This document shows, in pieces, positions 34,141 through 44,115 of a stretch of 64,000 bases of DNA; the stretch's first letter is position 1; every line of letters begins with the position of its first letter. The notes beneath the pieces are model-generated. The model was not told the origin of the DNA and did not search any database. It saw only the letters and a list, made by a program, of their open reading frames with translations. The position numbers and the translations under genes were made by a program. Source of the stretch: Robiginitomaculum sp. (GTDB taxonomy: Bacteria; Pseudomonadota; Alphaproteobacteria; Caulobacterales; Maricaulaceae); NCBI GenBank assembly GCA_021776615.1, contig JAJFFO010000013.1:124001-188000 (forward strand), read 5' to 3'.

Positions 34141-34644
34141 TCATTCGCTCTCTTGCCAGAATTGGCGAATGCGTCCGTCGGCATCCTGACCGATATTGAA
34201 CCAAGCGGAACTGCCTTTGGAGGCATCGGCGATAAAGAGCGAATCCTGACTGCCTAGCACTTGTGACATGGCATTGCGCAGCCCGTCGGCCCGCGCCTGA
34301 GCGTTTAGCAACCAAACATTGGGCATGGCTTCAATAGCGACGCCAAATCCGGCCAGCTTCTGCAAAAATACACCGCGGGACTCATCATCAATTTGTGCAA
34401 AAATAACAAACCGCCGATGGGCCGCCGGGCGATCCGTCGCTTTGCTGGCGTTATTTTGGTTAAGATACGCCTCCAGGCCCGGTTCTTCGCTTGCGGCATG
34501 AAATTCGCCATCATTGGTGGCACAAACCATAGAGCGCCCACTCAACCGGCCCTCCGACACAAAGGCTGCCATGCGCGCCTCGCTATAGGGCCCGTAAACC
34601 GTGTCGCGCACTTTGATAAACCACTGCGCCATAGACTCCGTCAT
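34141..34644 (-). CDS. GYF_2-domain protein of unknown function
   Basis: 167 residues. The N-terminus [18 protein letters not shown], continuing with [15 protein letters not shown], is a GYF_2 (DUF4339) domain, which binds proline-rich peptides. The C-terminal 90 residues have [20 protein letters not shown] and end with [16 protein letters not shown]; this part is not recognised. There is no signal peptide. Its last gene-start region overlaps ispH (ATGA), so the two are co-translated: the ispH stop overlaps this start. Confidence 0.7.
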   Translation of the reverse strand: MTESMAQWFIKVRDTVYGPYSEARMAAFVSEGRLSGRSMVCATNDGEFHAASEEPGLEAYLNQNNASKATDRPAAHRRFVIFAQIDDESRGVFLQKLAGFGVAIEAMPNVWLLNAQARADGLRNAMSQVLGSQDSLFIADASKGSSAWFNIGQDADGRIRQFWQESE

Positions 34645-35666
34645 GCTGGTTCTCCTGTTGAGCGCTTGTCCGCCGCCCCGGCGACTAACATTTGCGGTAG
34701 TTTAAACACCACATCTTCGCGCGCACTATCAATGCTTTGCAAGCGCACCTCAAAATTGGCCCGCAAGGTCGCTACCAAATCCGACACCAGAGATTCCGGT
34801 GCTGAGGCCCCGGCAGTGATACCCAGTGTTTTTACGCTTTGCATCCATTCAAGCCGAACATCGTCAACACTTTCTATCAACCGTGCCTCACGCGCCCCTG
34901 CCCGGCGCGCCACTTCGACCAAGCGCATGGAATTTGATGAATTTGGCGCGCCAATAACCAGCACCAAATCGCACTGCGGGGCGATGGCTTTTACCGCCAC
35001 TTGTCGGTTAGTGGTGGCATAGCAAATATCTTCACGATGCGGTGCCGCAATATCGGCAAAGCGGGCTTTCAGCGCTTCAACGATACTCGCCGTATCATCA
35101 ACACTGAGGGTGGTCTGGGTAACGAAAGCCAGTAATTTTGGGTCTTGCGGAACAAAATTTTGCACATCCTCGCAGGTTTCAATCAAACTCACCGCCCCGT
35201 CTGGCAATTGCCCCATGGTGCCGACCACTTCGGGATGGCCGCGATGGCCGATCAGTAAAACATGCCGCCCCCCGGCAAAATGGCGCTGCGCTTCTACATG
35301 AACTTTTGAAACCAGCGGGCAGGTAGCGTCCACATAAATCAAATTGCGCCGCTGCGCCTCGGCAGGTACGGATTTAGGCACGCCATGGGCCGAAAAAACC
35401 ACTGGACGGTCGCTGGGACATTCGTCCAATTCATCGACAAATACAGCACCAAGGCGTTCCAAATGTTCGACCACATGGCGGTTATGGACAATTTCATGGC
35501 GCACATAAACCGGCACACCAAATTTCTCGATGGCGCGCTCGACAATTTGGATGGCCCGGTCAACGCCCGCACAAAACCCGCGCGGTGCCGCCAGCAATAT
35601 CGTCAATGGCGGTTGTTTTGACGATGTCGAGGCCAGTTCTGTCATCAGTTTGCAGATATCTTTCAT
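34641..35666 (-). CDS. ispH: 4-hydroxy-3-methylbut-2-enyl diphosphate reductase
   Basis: 341 residues. The three iron-sulfur cysteines are in [26 protein letters not shown] and the late [13 protein letters not shown]-following region with [22 protein letters not shown] supplies the substrate His, [14 protein letters not shown] another. It makes IPP and DMAPP, the last MEP-pathway step. ispG is at 52536-53663. The gene overlaps the GYF_2 gene downstream. ATG at 35645 is a possible later start. Confidence 0.95.
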   Translation of the reverse strand: MKDICKLMTELASTSSKQPPLTILLAAPRGFCAGVDRAIQIVERAIEKFGVPVYVRHEIVHNRHVVEHLERLGAVFVDELDECPSDRPVVFSAHGVPKSVPAEAQRRNLIYVDATCPLVSKVHVEAQRHFAGGRHVLLIGHRGHPEVVGTMGQLPDGAVSLIETCEDVQNFVPQDPKLLAFVTQTTLSVDDTASIVEALKARFADIAAPHREDICYATTNRQVAVKAIAPQCDLVLVIGAPNSSNSMRLVEVARRAGAREARLIESVDDVRLEWMQSVKTLGITAGASAPESLVSDLVATLRANFEVRLQSIDSAREDVVFKLPQMLVAGAADKRSTGEPA

Positions 35667-35764
35667 TGCCGTTTATCGCACAACGCGATACATCCAAGCG
35701 GGTCTATCAAACTCTGCGCCTTGGTCAACGGCCCCGGCGTTGCAATAGCGGATGATTGAGCTTT

Positions 35765-36319
35765 ATGAAACGCGCAAAACATATAATTACGGTAGCAATA
35801 CTCCCGTTAGTTCTAGCCGGATGCAGCACGGTTGGCGGCACTTTTGGCAAAAAGCAAAATATTGGCCCATGCCCGGCGGCATTGGTGCTGTGGGATGCCG
35901 CTCGCAAGGTAGAAATCGACGGCGACGAAAAATACGAAAATGTTGGCTATACGGCAGAAATTCTGGGCGTTCGGTCTCTGTGCGAATATTATGACGATAA
36001 CCCGCTCGACGCTGAACTGGACATTGATATGGCCTTTGGCCGTGGTCCCAATGCCGAAGGCGACACCAAGGAATATAGATATTTCGTCGCCATAACCCGC
36101 AAGGGCATGGCGGTCATCGATAAGCAGTTTTTTTCCACCACGGTAAAGTTCGAGCCCGGACAGCAAATCATCCAGCAGACCGAGCGCTTCGACAAGATCA
36201 TCATTCCCCGGGTTGAGAAAAACACTTCCGGCACCAATTTTGAAATTATTGTTGGTCTGGAATTAACCCCGGACGAGTTGGAATTTGCACGCTCTGGCAA
36301 AAGGTTCCGGATAAACTAG
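35765..36319 (+). CDS. Putative lipoprotein of unknown function
   Basis: 184 residues from the ATG at 35765. The N-terminus KRAKHIITVAILPLVLAGCSTVGG is a lipoprotein signal with lipobox VLAGC. The mature part includes CPAALVLWDAARKVEIDGDE, LDIDMAFGRGPNAEGDTKEY and FEIIVGLELTPDELEFARSG, probably a small beta-rich domain. Family not named; similar short alphaproteobacterial lipoproteins next to argS come to mind, unverified. argS starts 3 bp after the stop, so they are likely one transcript. Confidence 0.7.
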   Translation: MKRAKHIITVAILPLVLAGCSTVGGTFGKKQNIGPCPAALVLWDAARKVEIDGDEKYENVGYTAEILGVRSLCEYYDDNPLDAELDIDMAFGRGPNAEGDTKEYRYFVAITRKGMAVIDKQFFSTTVKFEPGQQIIQQTERFDKIIIPRVEKNTSGTNFEIIVGLELTPDELEFARSGKRFRIN

Positions 36320-36322
36320 TCC

Positions 36323-38086
36323 ATGACCTCTCTTGCTAATCATTTAAGCGACCTTTTGGGCGCTGCCTTCACTGCGTTGGATTTACCGGCCCCATTAGGC
36401 CAAGTGCAGGCCTCTGGTCGCCCGGACCTTGCCCCTTTTCAATGCAATGGTGCGTTGGCCGCCGCCAAAATTGCCAAACGCGCGCCGCGCGAAATTGCGC
36501 AAGCCATTGCCGATGCAATTAAAGAACACCCTTCGATTACCCAAGTCAGCATTGCTGGCCCCGGGTTTTTAAACCTTGAACCCTCACAGGCTGCCTATAC
36601 CGCACAAGCCGCCGCTTTGGCCGGTGATGAAAGATGCGGCGCTTCACAAACACCAACACCGCAAAAAGTGATTATCGACTTTGGCGGCCCCAATGTGGCC
36701 AAACCAATGCATGTCGGCCATTTGCGTTCCTCGGTAATCGGTGATGCACTGCAGCGCCTGGCGCGCTTTGCCGGCCACAAAGTGACCAGCGATATCCATC
36801 TTGGCGATTGGGGCCTGCAAATGGGCCATTTGATCACCGAGCTTGAAGACGAGCAGCCGGATCTGCCCTATTTTGATGCTGCCGCCACCGGCCCATGGCC
36901 CACTGAGCCGCCAGTGACACTGGACGATCTGGCACGGCTTTATCCGCAAGCCGCCACCAATGCCAAGGCCGATGAGGGCCGCATGCTTCGTTCGCGCAAA
37001 GCCACCGCAGCATTACAGGCCGGGCGGGCGGGCTATCTGGCGTTATTGCACCATTTTATCGCGGTCTCACGCGCCGGTCTGGAAAAAGACTTTGACGCCC
37101 TTGGCGTACATTTCGATCTGTGGAAAGGCGAGTCGGACGTCCACCACCTGATCCCGGCAATGATTGAGGGTTTCACCGCGCGCCACGTGGCCGAAAAAAG
37201 CGATGGTGCTTTGGTGATCCACATTGCCCGCGATGATGACAAGAAAAAACAGCCGCCATTGATTTTGCTATCCTCCGAAGGCTCGGCGCTTTATGGCACA
37301 ACCGATCTGGCCACGATTTTGGATCGCAAAAACACGATTGGCCCGGACCATACGCTTTATGTGGTCGATCAGCGTCAGGGCCAGCATTTTGAACAGGTAT
37401 TTCGCGCCGCCGACAAAGCCGGATTGGCCCCGCAGACCAGCCTTGAGCATATTGGTTTTGGCACGGTCAATGGCACGGATGGCAAACCGTTTAAGACCCG
37501 CGAAGGCGGGGTTATGCGCCTGTCCGATCTTTTGGCCATGGCCAAAACCGCCGCGCGTGCACGCATGGCTGAGGCCGGCATTGGCGAAGGCATGGACGAG
37601 GCGGCCCTTGGCGATATTGCTCGCAAAGTAGGGTTGGCGGCGATCAAATTTGCCGATTTGCGCAATCAGCGCATGACCAACTATGTTTTTGACCTTGAGC
37701 GCTTCACCGCTTTTGAAGGCAAAACCGGGCCGTATCTTTTATATGCCGCCGTGCGTATTAAATCCGTATTGCGTAAAGCCGAAGCGCAAGGCCTGACGCC
37801 GGGCACCATCACCCCCAAAAGCGCCGAAGAAAAAGCGTTGATTTTGGCATTGGACGGGTTTGATGCCGCCTGTATTGGTGCCCTGAGCAAGCGCGCACCG
37901 CATATTTTGTGCGAACATGTGTTTGAACTCGCTCAGGCATTTTCGCGCTTTTACGCCGCTTGCCCGATCCTACCAGAAAAAGATGAAGCTATGCGCGCCT
38001 CACGTCTGGCTCTGGCAGCACTTACCCTGCGGCAGCTAGAATGTGCACTGGGTCTGTTGGGCCTTGAAGCCCCGGAACGCATGTAG
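36323..38086 (+). CDS. argS: Arginyl-tRNA synthetase
   Basis: 587 residues. The N-terminal domain (Add1) begins SLANHLSDLLGAAFTALDL; the HIGH motif is in PNVAKPMHVGHLRSSVIGD; the KMSKS counterpart is FKTREGGVMRLSDLL, as in many ArgS. ALYGTTDLATILDRKN and VVDQRQGQHFEQVFRAADKAG are conserved. The anticodon-binding DALR domain with FALSKRAPHILCEHVFELAQAFSRFYAACPIL ends the protein. It is the only ArgS seen. It converges on rsmD with a 1-bp gap. Confidence 0.96.
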   Translation: MTSLANHLSDLLGAAFTALDLPAPLGQVQASGRPDLAPFQCNGALAAAKIAKRAPREIAQAIADAIKEHPSITQVSIAGPGFLNLEPSQAAYTAQAAALAGDERCGASQTPTPQKVIIDFGGPNVAKPMHVGHLRSSVIGDALQRLARFAGHKVTSDIHLGDWGLQMGHLITELEDEQPDLPYFDAAATGPWPTEPPVTLDDLARLYPQAATNAKADEGRMLRSRKATAALQAGRAGYLALLHHFIAVSRAGLEKDFDALGVHFDLWKGESDVHHLIPAMIEGFTARHVAEKSDGALVIHIARDDDKKKQPPLILLSSEGSALYGTTDLATILDRKNTIGPDHTLYVVDQRQGQHFEQVFRAADKAGLAPQTSLEHIGFGTVNGTDGKPFKTREGGVMRLSDLLAMAKTAARARMAEAGIGEGMDEAALGDIARKVGLAAIKFADLRNQRMTNYVFDLERFTAFEGKTGPYLLYAAVRIKSVLRKAEAQGLTPGTITPKSAEEKALILALDGFDAACIGALSKRAPHILCEHVFELAQAFSRFYAACPILPEKDEAMRASRLALAALTLRQLECALGLLGLEAPERM

Positions 38087-38087
38087 G

Positions 38088-38651
38088 TCAGTCGGCTTTG
38101 TTTTGTAAAAACAATAGTTTCGCCGCGCCATAAATACGCTCATTCACCAGCTCCCAACCCGGGGTCCGCGGGGTCTCGTCAGCGGCGCATTCAAACACGG
38201 CTAGTGCATTTGGGGCCAGCCAATTGCCCTGTTGCAGCTCGGCCAAAGCGCGACTGCCAAGTCCTTGATGATAAGGCGGGTCCAAAAACACCAGATCAAA
38301 TGCCTGGCCCAAAGGCGCGGGGCGTTTACCCAAAGCGGTGGCGTCGCGGCGGTGCAGACGGGTGGCGCCAAAAACACCCAAGGTTTCAATGTTATCGCGA
38401 ATGGTCCCGCGCGCGGCGGCGTCAGTTTCCACAAATAGGCAGAACTTCGCGCCGCGCGAGAGCGCCTCAAAGCCCAAGGCACCGGAGCCAGCAAACAGAT
38501 CAATGACATGGGCACCATCAAGATCGCACCAGGCATTATGTTCTAAAATATTGAACAAGGCCTCGCGGGTACGCTGGGCGGTGGGCCGGGTGTTTTTACC
38601 CGGCGGCGCCGCCAAAACCCGACCACCAAACTCTCCACCGGAAATTCTCAT
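38088..38651 (-). CDS. rsmD: 16S rRNA (guanine966-N2)-methyltransferase RsmD
   Basis: 187 residues. RISGGEFGGRVLAAPPGKNTRPTAQRTREALFNIL is the family start; motif I VIDLFAGSGALGFEALSRGA binds SAM; the catalytic motif is FDLVFLDPPYHQG. It methylates G966 of 16S rRNA. It overlaps the upstream pseudouridine synthase gene by 4 bp (ATGA), so they are co-translated. Confidence 0.94.
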   Translation of the reverse strand: MRISGGEFGGRVLAAPPGKNTRPTAQRTREALFNILEHNAWCDLDGAHVIDLFAGSGALGFEALSRGAKFCLFVETDAAARGTIRDNIETLGVFGATRLHRRDATALGKRPAPLGQAFDLVFLDPPYHQGLGSRALAELQQGNWLAPNALAVFECAADETPRTPGWELVNERIYGAAKLLFLQNKAD

Positions 38652-39397
38652 TTGCGGGTTTTAGGCGCCAACATGCCGCCCAATTGTTCGCGCATTTGTT
38701 TGGGCCTTACTTCTTCGACCGCGCCGCGCGCCAGATTTCCCAAAATAAACGGGCCATAGGAAAGCCGGATCAGCCGGTTGACCTTCAGCCCCAAGGTTTC
38801 CAACGCCCGCCTTACTTCGCGGTTTTTGCCTTCGCGCAAGCGCACATCAATCCACGCATTGCCGCCCTTGGCGGTTTCCAATTGCGCTTCTATTGGCCCG
38901 GAGCGATGACCATCAATCATCACGCCGTTTTTAAGCCGATCGAGCTGGTCTTGTGTCACCCCGCCATAAGCGCGCGCGCGATACCGCCGCACCCAGCCAA
39001 GTTTTGGCAATTCCAGCGCCCGCGCCAGCCCGCCATCATTGGTTAGCAATAATAGCCCCTCCGATGCCAGATCCAGCCGCCCCACCGAGACGACACGCGG
39101 CATGGTTTCGGGCAGACTATCGAACACGGTGGTCCGGTCTTTTTCGTCATTATGGCTGGTGATCAGGCCAGATGGTTTGTGATAGCGCCAAAGCCGCGGT
39201 TCCGGCGGTGCGCCAACGGCCTCGCCATCGACACGGATATCCTCGGCACCGCTGACCAAAAATGCCGGTGTGCGTAATATTTCGCCATCCACCATTATCC
39301 GGCCGGCAGTTATATAGCGCTCAATCTCCCGGCGCGAGGCAATGCCCGCCCGCGCCAGAAATTTGGCAATGCGCATTTTATCGTCGCTATTATCCAT
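38648..39397 (-). CDS. rluB: Pseudouridine synthase, RsuA/RluB family
   Basis: 249 residues from the ATG at 39397. An S4 domain (MRIAKFLARAGIASRREIER) is followed by the RsuA/RluB catalytic core, with the catalytic Asp in VVSVGRLDLASEGLLLLTNDG and later EGKNREVRRALETLGLKVNRLIR. It pseudouridylates rRNA, 23S U2605 if RluB. The much longer frame upstream, to 39592, crosses the tadA start region and is rejected. A C-terminal tail is basic. Confidence 0.88.
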   Translation of the reverse strand: MDNSDDKMRIAKFLARAGIASRREIERYITAGRIMVDGEILRTPAFLVSGAEDIRVDGEAVGAPPEPRLWRYHKPSGLITSHNDEKDRTTVFDSLPETMPRVVSVGRLDLASEGLLLLTNDGGLARALELPKLGWVRRYRARAYGGVTQDQLDRLKNGVMIDGHRSGPIEAQLETAKGGNAWIDVRLREGKNREVRRALETLGLKVNRLIRLSYGPFILGNLARGAVEEVRPKQMREQLGGMLAPKTRK

Positions 39398-39437
39398 CGA
39401 CACTTGACGCCCTTTGCTTGACGTTTGATCTAAAGGC

Positions 39438-39905
39438 ATGGACCAAACACAAATTGATACCGGCTTCATGTCACGGGCGCTTGCCCTAGCGCAAGAAGCA
39501 AAAACCGTTGGCGAGGTGCCGGTGGGCGCTCTGATTGTCGATCCGCGCACCAAGGCGATCATTGCCCAAGCCGCCAACGCCCCGATCAGCAATCACGACC
39601 CAACCGCCCACGCCGAAATCAACGCCATCCGCCTTGCCGCCCTAGCCATCGGCAATTACCGCCTTGGCGGCTTGTGGTTATATGTAACGCTAGAGCCATG
39701 CGCCATGTGCGCCGGGGCCATCGCCAACGCCCGCATAGAACGGCTGATATTTGGCGCAACCGACCCCAAAGGCGGCGCCGTGGTTTCCGGCACCCGGTTT
39801 TTTGAACAACCGACCTGCCATTGGCGACCGGAAATTACCGGCGGGGTTTTGGCGGACGAAAGTGCCGCCTTGCTGAAAGCTTTTTTTAAGGAGAGACGAA
39901 AGTGA
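39438..39905 (+). CDS. tadA: tRNA adenosine(34) deaminase
   Basis: 155 residues. Zinc site motifs HAEINAI (in PTAHAEINAIRLAALA) and PCAMCAGAI give His-Glu and Cys-Cys. FMSRALALAQEAKTVGEVPVGALIVD is the standard start. It makes inosine at position 34 of tRNA-Arg(ACG). The stop overlaps the nitrilase GTG start, so the two are translationally linked, although functionally unrelated. Confidence 0.93.
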   Translation: MDQTQIDTGFMSRALALAQEAKTVGEVPVGALIVDPRTKAIIAQAANAPISNHDPTAHAEINAIRLAALAIGNYRLGGLWLYVTLEPCAMCAGAIANARIERLIFGATDPKGGAVVSGTRFFEQPTCHWRPEITGGVLADESAALLKAFFKERRK

Positions 39906-40840
39906 CCCAATCCATAATTACCGGTGCCGTAGTGCAGGCCGGATCCTGCTTGTATGACACTCCCCGCACCCTGCAAAAATTTGAAGACCTGACCGCTGAT
40001 GCGGCGCGCCGGGGGGCGACATTGATTGTCTTCCCCGAGGCTTTTATTGGCGGCTATCCCAAGGGCGCAGATTTTGGCGCGCGGGTCGGCTCGCGCACAC
40101 CGCAAGGACGTGATGATTTTACGCGCTATCATGAAAGCGCGATCAATCTGGACGGCCCGGAAGTGCAACGCATGGCCAAAGCGGTCGCCAAAGCCAAGGT
40201 CAATGTGGTGGTTGGGGTGATGGAACGTGATGGCGGCACGCTATATTGCACCGCGCTCTATTTTGCCGCCGATGGGCGTTTGACCGGCAAGCACCGCAAG
40301 CTCATGCCCACGGCCATGGAGCGGCTGATATGGGGTTTTGGCGATGGCTCGACCATGGCCGTGCACGATATGAATGTCGGCAAAGTCGGAGCATTGATTT
40401 GCTGGGAAAACTACATGCCACTGGCGCGCACGCATTTATATGCGCAAGGGGTGGAGTTTTACTGCGCGCCCACCGTCGATGACCGCAAAACCTGGACGCC
40501 GAGCATGCAACACATCGCCATGGAAGGCCGCTGCTTCGTGCTCTCAGCCGTGCAACACATGCGCCGCAGCGACGCGCCGGATGATTATATCTGTCCCGAA
40601 GGCAATGCGCCGGACACCGTGCTGATTGATGGCGGCTCGTGCATTATCTCGCCCTTTGGCGAGCTATTGGCCGGGCCGGTATTTGGCGAAGACGTGATCC
40701 TCACCGCGCAGCTCGACAAAGCGCAAATCACCCGCGGCAAATACGACCTCGACACGGTCGGTCATTACGCGCGCCCGGACGTGTTTTCGCTGCACGTGAA
40801 TACAGCACCGCAAAAGCCCGTGGTCGAAGAAGAACACTGA
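39902..40840 (+). CDS. Nitrilase (branch 1 type, C-N hydrolase)
   Basis: 312 residues from a GTG at 39902 that overlaps the tadA stop. The catalytic triad is E46 (VFPEAFIGGYP), K133 (TGKHRKLMPTAMERLIWG) and C167 in ALICWENYMPLAR. The Cys-Trp-Glu-Asn context is characteristic of true nitrilases, which convert nitriles to acids, rather than amidases. The Ser/Thr-like STMAV region before suggests a normal fold. The natural nitrile is unknown. A strong hairpin follows at 40841. Confidence 0.92.
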   Translation: MTQSIITGAVVQAGSCLYDTPRTLQKFEDLTADAARRGATLIVFPEAFIGGYPKGADFGARVGSRTPQGRDDFTRYHESAINLDGPEVQRMAKAVAKAKVNVVVGVMERDGGTLYCTALYFAADGRLTGKHRKLMPTAMERLIWGFGDGSTMAVHDMNVGKVGALICWENYMPLARTHLYAQGVEFYCAPTVDDRKTWTPSMQHIAMEGRCFVLSAVQHMRRSDAPDDYICPEGNAPDTVLIDGGSCIISPFGELLAGPVFGEDVILTAQLDKAQITRGKYDLDTVGHYARPDVFSLHVNTAPQKPVVEEEH

Positions 40841-40885
40841 TCCACCCCTTCTCCCTTGGGGAGAAGGGGTGGATGAGGGGATGTT
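40841..40885. terminator. Perfect 15-bp inverted repeat between convergent genes
   Basis: Left arm TCCACCCCTTCTCCC (40841-40855), loop TTG, right arm 40859-40873. It sits between the nitrilase stop and the end of the acyl-CoA synthetase gene. There is no T-run directly after it (GTTTTAG comes later), so it may be a weak terminator or a member of the common CCCCTTCTCC-type repeat rather than a classical terminator. Confidence 0.6.
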
Positions 40886-40908
40886 TTAGCTAATTTACCA
40901 CCCCCCCC

Positions 40909-42537
40909 CTAAATCGTCGGCAGGACGTAATCCTTGAACTGTTCGCGCAGGTCCAGTTTGGAGACTTTTCCGGTGGGTCCATGGGGGATTTCACCCACAA
41001 ATACCACATCATCGGGCATCCACCATTTGGCGATTTTATCGGCCAAATAATCCGTGAAATCCTGTGCGCTGGCGCTCATGCCGTCTTTGAGCACGACAAT
41101 GAGCAAAGGTCGCTCGTCCCATTTGGGGTGGGGCAAGCCGATGACCGCGCATTCCGCCGCCGCGGGGTGGCCCATGGCAGCATTTTCCAGATCAATAGAC
41201 GAAATCCATTCGCCGCCGGATTTGATCACATCTTTCGATCGATCGGTAATTTGCATATACCCAAGCGGGTCAATGCTGGCCACATCGCCAGTATCAAACC
41301 AGCCTTCATCATCGAGCACATTGCCGCCTTCACCGCCAAAATAGCCGTTCGATATTGCCGGGCCGCGTACTTTTAGCGCGCCAAAGGCTTTGCCATCGCG
41401 GGGCAAATCCTTGCCATCATCATCGCTGATTTTCATTTCCACAACGAAAGGCGAGCGGCCCTGCTTAAGCCGGTAGGATAATTGCTCGTCATAAGGAAGG
41501 TCGGCAATTTCCGGCTCGATATGCGAGACCGTGCCAATTGGCGAGGTTTCGGTCATGCCCCATGCATGGATCACCTGCACACCATAATCCTTGTCAAACT
41601 TTTCCATAATCGCGCGCGGGCAAGCCGACCCGCCAATGATAACGCGATTAAGGTGCGGCAGCTTGGCCCCTGTCTCTTCCAGATAGTTCAACAGCATCAA
41701 CCACACCGTCGGCACCGCCGCCGACACCGTGCATTTCTCGCCGTCCAGAAGCTCAAAAATAGATTTTCCATCCATCATTGGCCCGGGCATTACCAGCTTC
41801 ATCCCTGCCATCGGCGCGGCAAAACTCAGCGCCCAGGCATTGGCGTGGAACATCGGCACCACCATTAAACAAGTGTCCATGCCCCTAATATTCATCGCAC
41901 CGCCGCTGGTGCAGGTCAGGCTCATCAGCGTATTCGAGCGATGAGAATACAAAACGCCCTTTGGGTTGCCGGTAGTGCCCGAGGTATAACAAAGCCCGCA
42001 GGCGGTGTTTTCATCAAACCCGCCCCAGACCACATCATCATCGCCCTCGTCAATAAGGTCTTCATAACATACCGCATGGCGCAAATTTGTATCGGGCATT
42101 TGGGCGCGATCGCACAGCACCACAAAGCACTCGACGCTGGGCAGGGCCGCTTGATGGGCTTCCAATATCGGCACAAAGCTAAGGTCGACAAAAATCATTC
42201 GGTCTTGCGCATGGCCGACAATATAATGCAGCTGCTGCGGGAAAAGCCGCGGATTGAGCGTGTGGTAAATCGCGCCGATACCAATGAGGCCGTACCAGGT
42301 TTCCAAATGCCGCGCATTATTCCACGCCATCGTGCCAATACGGTCGCCAAACACGATGCCGCGCTTTTGCAAGGCCGAAGAGAGCTTTCGCGCACGGTCA
42401 TAGACGGCACCATAATTGGTACGGGTAATCGAGCCATCAACCTGACGCGAAACAATCTCTCTTTGCGGATGATTGGTTTTCGCGTGGGCGATAATCTTGT
42501 CGCACGTTAATTGCCAATCCTGCATCAACCCTTGCAT
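40909..42537 (-). CDS. Medium/long-chain acyl-CoA synthetase (AMP-binding)
   Basis: 542 residues from the ATG at 42537, preceded by GAGGAG at 7 bases; a longer frame to 42594 lacks this. Adenylation motifs: [20 protein letters not shown] (P-loop), [48 protein letters not shown], and the C-terminal Lys in [13 protein letters not shown]. It activates a carboxylic acid via acyl-AMP to acyl-CoA. The sequence style (AlkK/FadD family 'long-chain fatty acid CoA ligase') suggests medium- to long-chain substrates. Confidence 0.9.
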   Translation of the reverse strand: MQGLMQDWQLTCDKIIAHAKTNHPQREIVSRQVDGSITRTNYGAVYDRARKLSSALQKRGIVFGDRIGTMAWNNARHLETWYGLIGIGAIYHTLNPRLFPQQLHYIVGHAQDRMIFVDLSFVPILEAHQAALPSVECFVVLCDRAQMPDTNLRHAVCYEDLIDEGDDDVVWGGFDENTACGLCYTSGTTGNPKGVLYSHRSNTLMSLTCTSGGAMNIRGMDTCLMVVPMFHANAWALSFAAPMAGMKLVMPGPMMDGKSIFELLDGEKCTVSAAVPTVWLMLLNYLEETGAKLPHLNRVIIGGSACPRAIMEKFDKDYGVQVIHAWGMTETSPIGTVSHIEPEIADLPYDEQLSYRLKQGRSPFVVEMKISDDDGKDLPRDGKAFGALKVRGPAISNGYFGGEGGNVLDDEGWFDTGDVASIDPLGYMQITDRSKDVIKSGGEWISSIDLENAAMGHPAAAECAVIGLPHPKWDERPLLIVVLKDGMSASAQDFTDYLADKIAKWWMPDDVVFVGEIPHGPTGKVSKLDLREQFKDYVLPTI

Positions 42538-42566
42538 GTGATACTCCTCGTCATAGTGCTGGTGTA

Positions 42567-43235
42567 TTATGGATAAAGCCTGTGCACACTCCAAGGCTGT
42601 TCCAAGTCCTGCCGTACAAATTGCATACGGTCATGCAGGCGAAACGGTCGGTCGCGCCAAAACTCTATCTGCGTCGGCACGATGCGATAACCGGTCCAAA
42701 ACTCAGGCCGTGGCACTTTGCCGAGGCCAAATTTGGCCGCTTTGGCCGCCACGCGCTTTTCCAGGGCAAAGCGGCTTTCCAATGTTTGCGATTGCTTGCT
42801 GGCCCACGCGCCAATGCGCGAATCGCGGGCACGGGAAGCGAAATATTCGTCAGCCTCCGCCGCGCAAACCTGACTTACTATGCCGCGCACGCGCACCTGA
42901 CGGCGAATGCTTTTCCAGTGAAACACCAAAGCGGCCTTGGGGTTAACCGCCAACTCTTCGCCCTTGGCGCTATGGGTGTTGGTGTAAAAAACAAAGCCGG
43001 CCGCATCAAAACCTTTGAGCAAAACCATGCGTGCATCGGGCAAACCATCGGCATCGACACTGGCCAGACACATGGCATTGGCGTCATTGGGCTCTTTCTT
43101 TTTGGCCATCTCCAGCCAATCGGCGAATAAAACAAACGGGTCGTTGCGGGCAAACAAATCGCCCGGCTCGTCATTGGCCGTGTCGGCATAGTCTTTCTTG
43201 CTGGGGCTTGGCGGAATTAATGGCGGTTTGCTCAT
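42567..43235 (-). CDS. pdxH: Pyridoxamine 5'-phosphate oxidase
   Basis: 222 residues. [53 protein letters not shown] and [19 protein letters not shown] are the FMN-binding fold; the end [16 protein letters not shown] with WSVHRLYP is the conserved C-terminus. It oxidises PNP/PMP to pyridoxal phosphate. The 5' end overlaps, on the other strand, only the region upstream of the DnaJ-like gene, so the promoters are divergent with 67 bp between starts. Confidence 0.92.
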   Translation of the reverse strand: MSKPPLIPPSPSKKDYADTANDEPGDLFARNDPFVLFADWLEMAKKKEPNDANAMCLASVDADGLPDARMVLLKGFDAAGFVFYTNTHSAKGEELAVNPKAALVFHWKSIRRQVRVRGIVSQVCAAEADEYFASRARDSRIGAWASKQSQTLESRFALEKRVAAKAAKFGLGKVPRPEFWTGYRIVPTQIEFWRDRPFRLHDRMQFVRQDLEQPWSVHRLYP

Positions 43236-43302
43236 GCAATCTGGTCCCTTGGGTTCAGCTTTGTTTACGTCTCAATCATTCCTCCGCGCTAGCGTTTTGT
43301 CC

Positions 43303-44085
43303 ATGAATGATTCGAATACTGATTGTCACGCCGTTTTAGGCCTTAGCAAAGACGCAAATGCTGACGAGGCCCGCGCGGCGTTTCGTCGCCTCGCCAAGCA
43401 ATATCACCCGGACGCCGCCAAGGGCGATGCCGACCAGTTTCACATCATTAGCCAAGCCTATGACAGCTATTGCCAAAGCGCCGCCGCGCCAGTGCCGCTC
43501 CCCGCGCGCCGCACGCTGGTTTCCAGCTTTTGGAAAACCGCCAGACAAGTGGCACCCGCCCCGCTGAACGGTGCGAATATACACGCTGATTTGCGATTGA
43601 GCTTGGAGGACAGCCTTAAGGGCGCCGCGCGCCGGGTAACGCTGGAAGATGGCCGCGCCCTGGATGTGCAATGTCCACCCGGATGCGTCTCCGGCGATAT
43701 TATACGCCTGAAGGGCGCGGGCGAGCCGGGGCAATTTGGTGGCAATAATGGCGATGCGCTTATCCGTATTGCACTCATGGAACACAAGCGCGCTTCATTA
43801 TCCGGACGGGATTTACACCTGCCGCTTTGGCTGGACCTGCACCAATTGCGCGCTGGCAGCCGCGTGGAAATGCGCACACCCCACGGGCCGTTGCGGGTAA
43901 AAGTGCCGCCGCTTTCCAGCAATGGACAGACCTTGCGCCTTAAAGATCTGGGCCTGCCCGCCAATCGCAGCAAACCCGCCGGGCATTTATTTGTCACCCT
44001 AAAGGCGAGGCGCAGCCCCAGTTTTAGCGATGCATTGGGCCGTTTTAGCCGTATTTGGGCCAATCCTCTGCGCCCGACGACTTGA
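43303..44085 (+). CDS. DnaJ-domain protein (CbpA-like, no zinc finger)
   Basis: 260 residues from the ATG at 43303. The J domain has HAVLGLSKDANADEARAAFRRLAKQYHPDAAKGD with the HPD motif. The Gly/Phe linker is short and there are no CxxCxGxG repeats. The C-terminal DnaJ domain begins DLRLSLEDSLKGAARRVTLEDGR and ends SKPAGHLFVTLKARRSP. This is a CbpA/Hsp40 class B cochaperone. It precedes aroC by 30 bp but is functionally separate. Confidence 0.85.
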   Translation: MNDSNTDCHAVLGLSKDANADEARAAFRRLAKQYHPDAAKGDADQFHIISQAYDSYCQSAAAPVPLPARRTLVSSFWKTARQVAPAPLNGANIHADLRLSLEDSLKGAARRVTLEDGRALDVQCPPGCVSGDIIRLKGAGEPGQFGGNNGDALIRIALMEHKRASLSGRDLHLPLWLDLHQLRAGSRVEMRTPHGPLRVKVPPLSSNGQTLRLKDLGLPANRSKPAGHLFVTLKARRSPSFSDALGRFSRIWANPLRPTT

Positions 44086-44115
44086 GAGCGCGCGCACAGG
44101 CGCTAAACTGGCCCC

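Noticed and set aside
40841-40885. Strong factor-independent terminator
   Set aside because: The stem is perfect but no T-run follows at once; kept only as a moderate-confidence hairpin.
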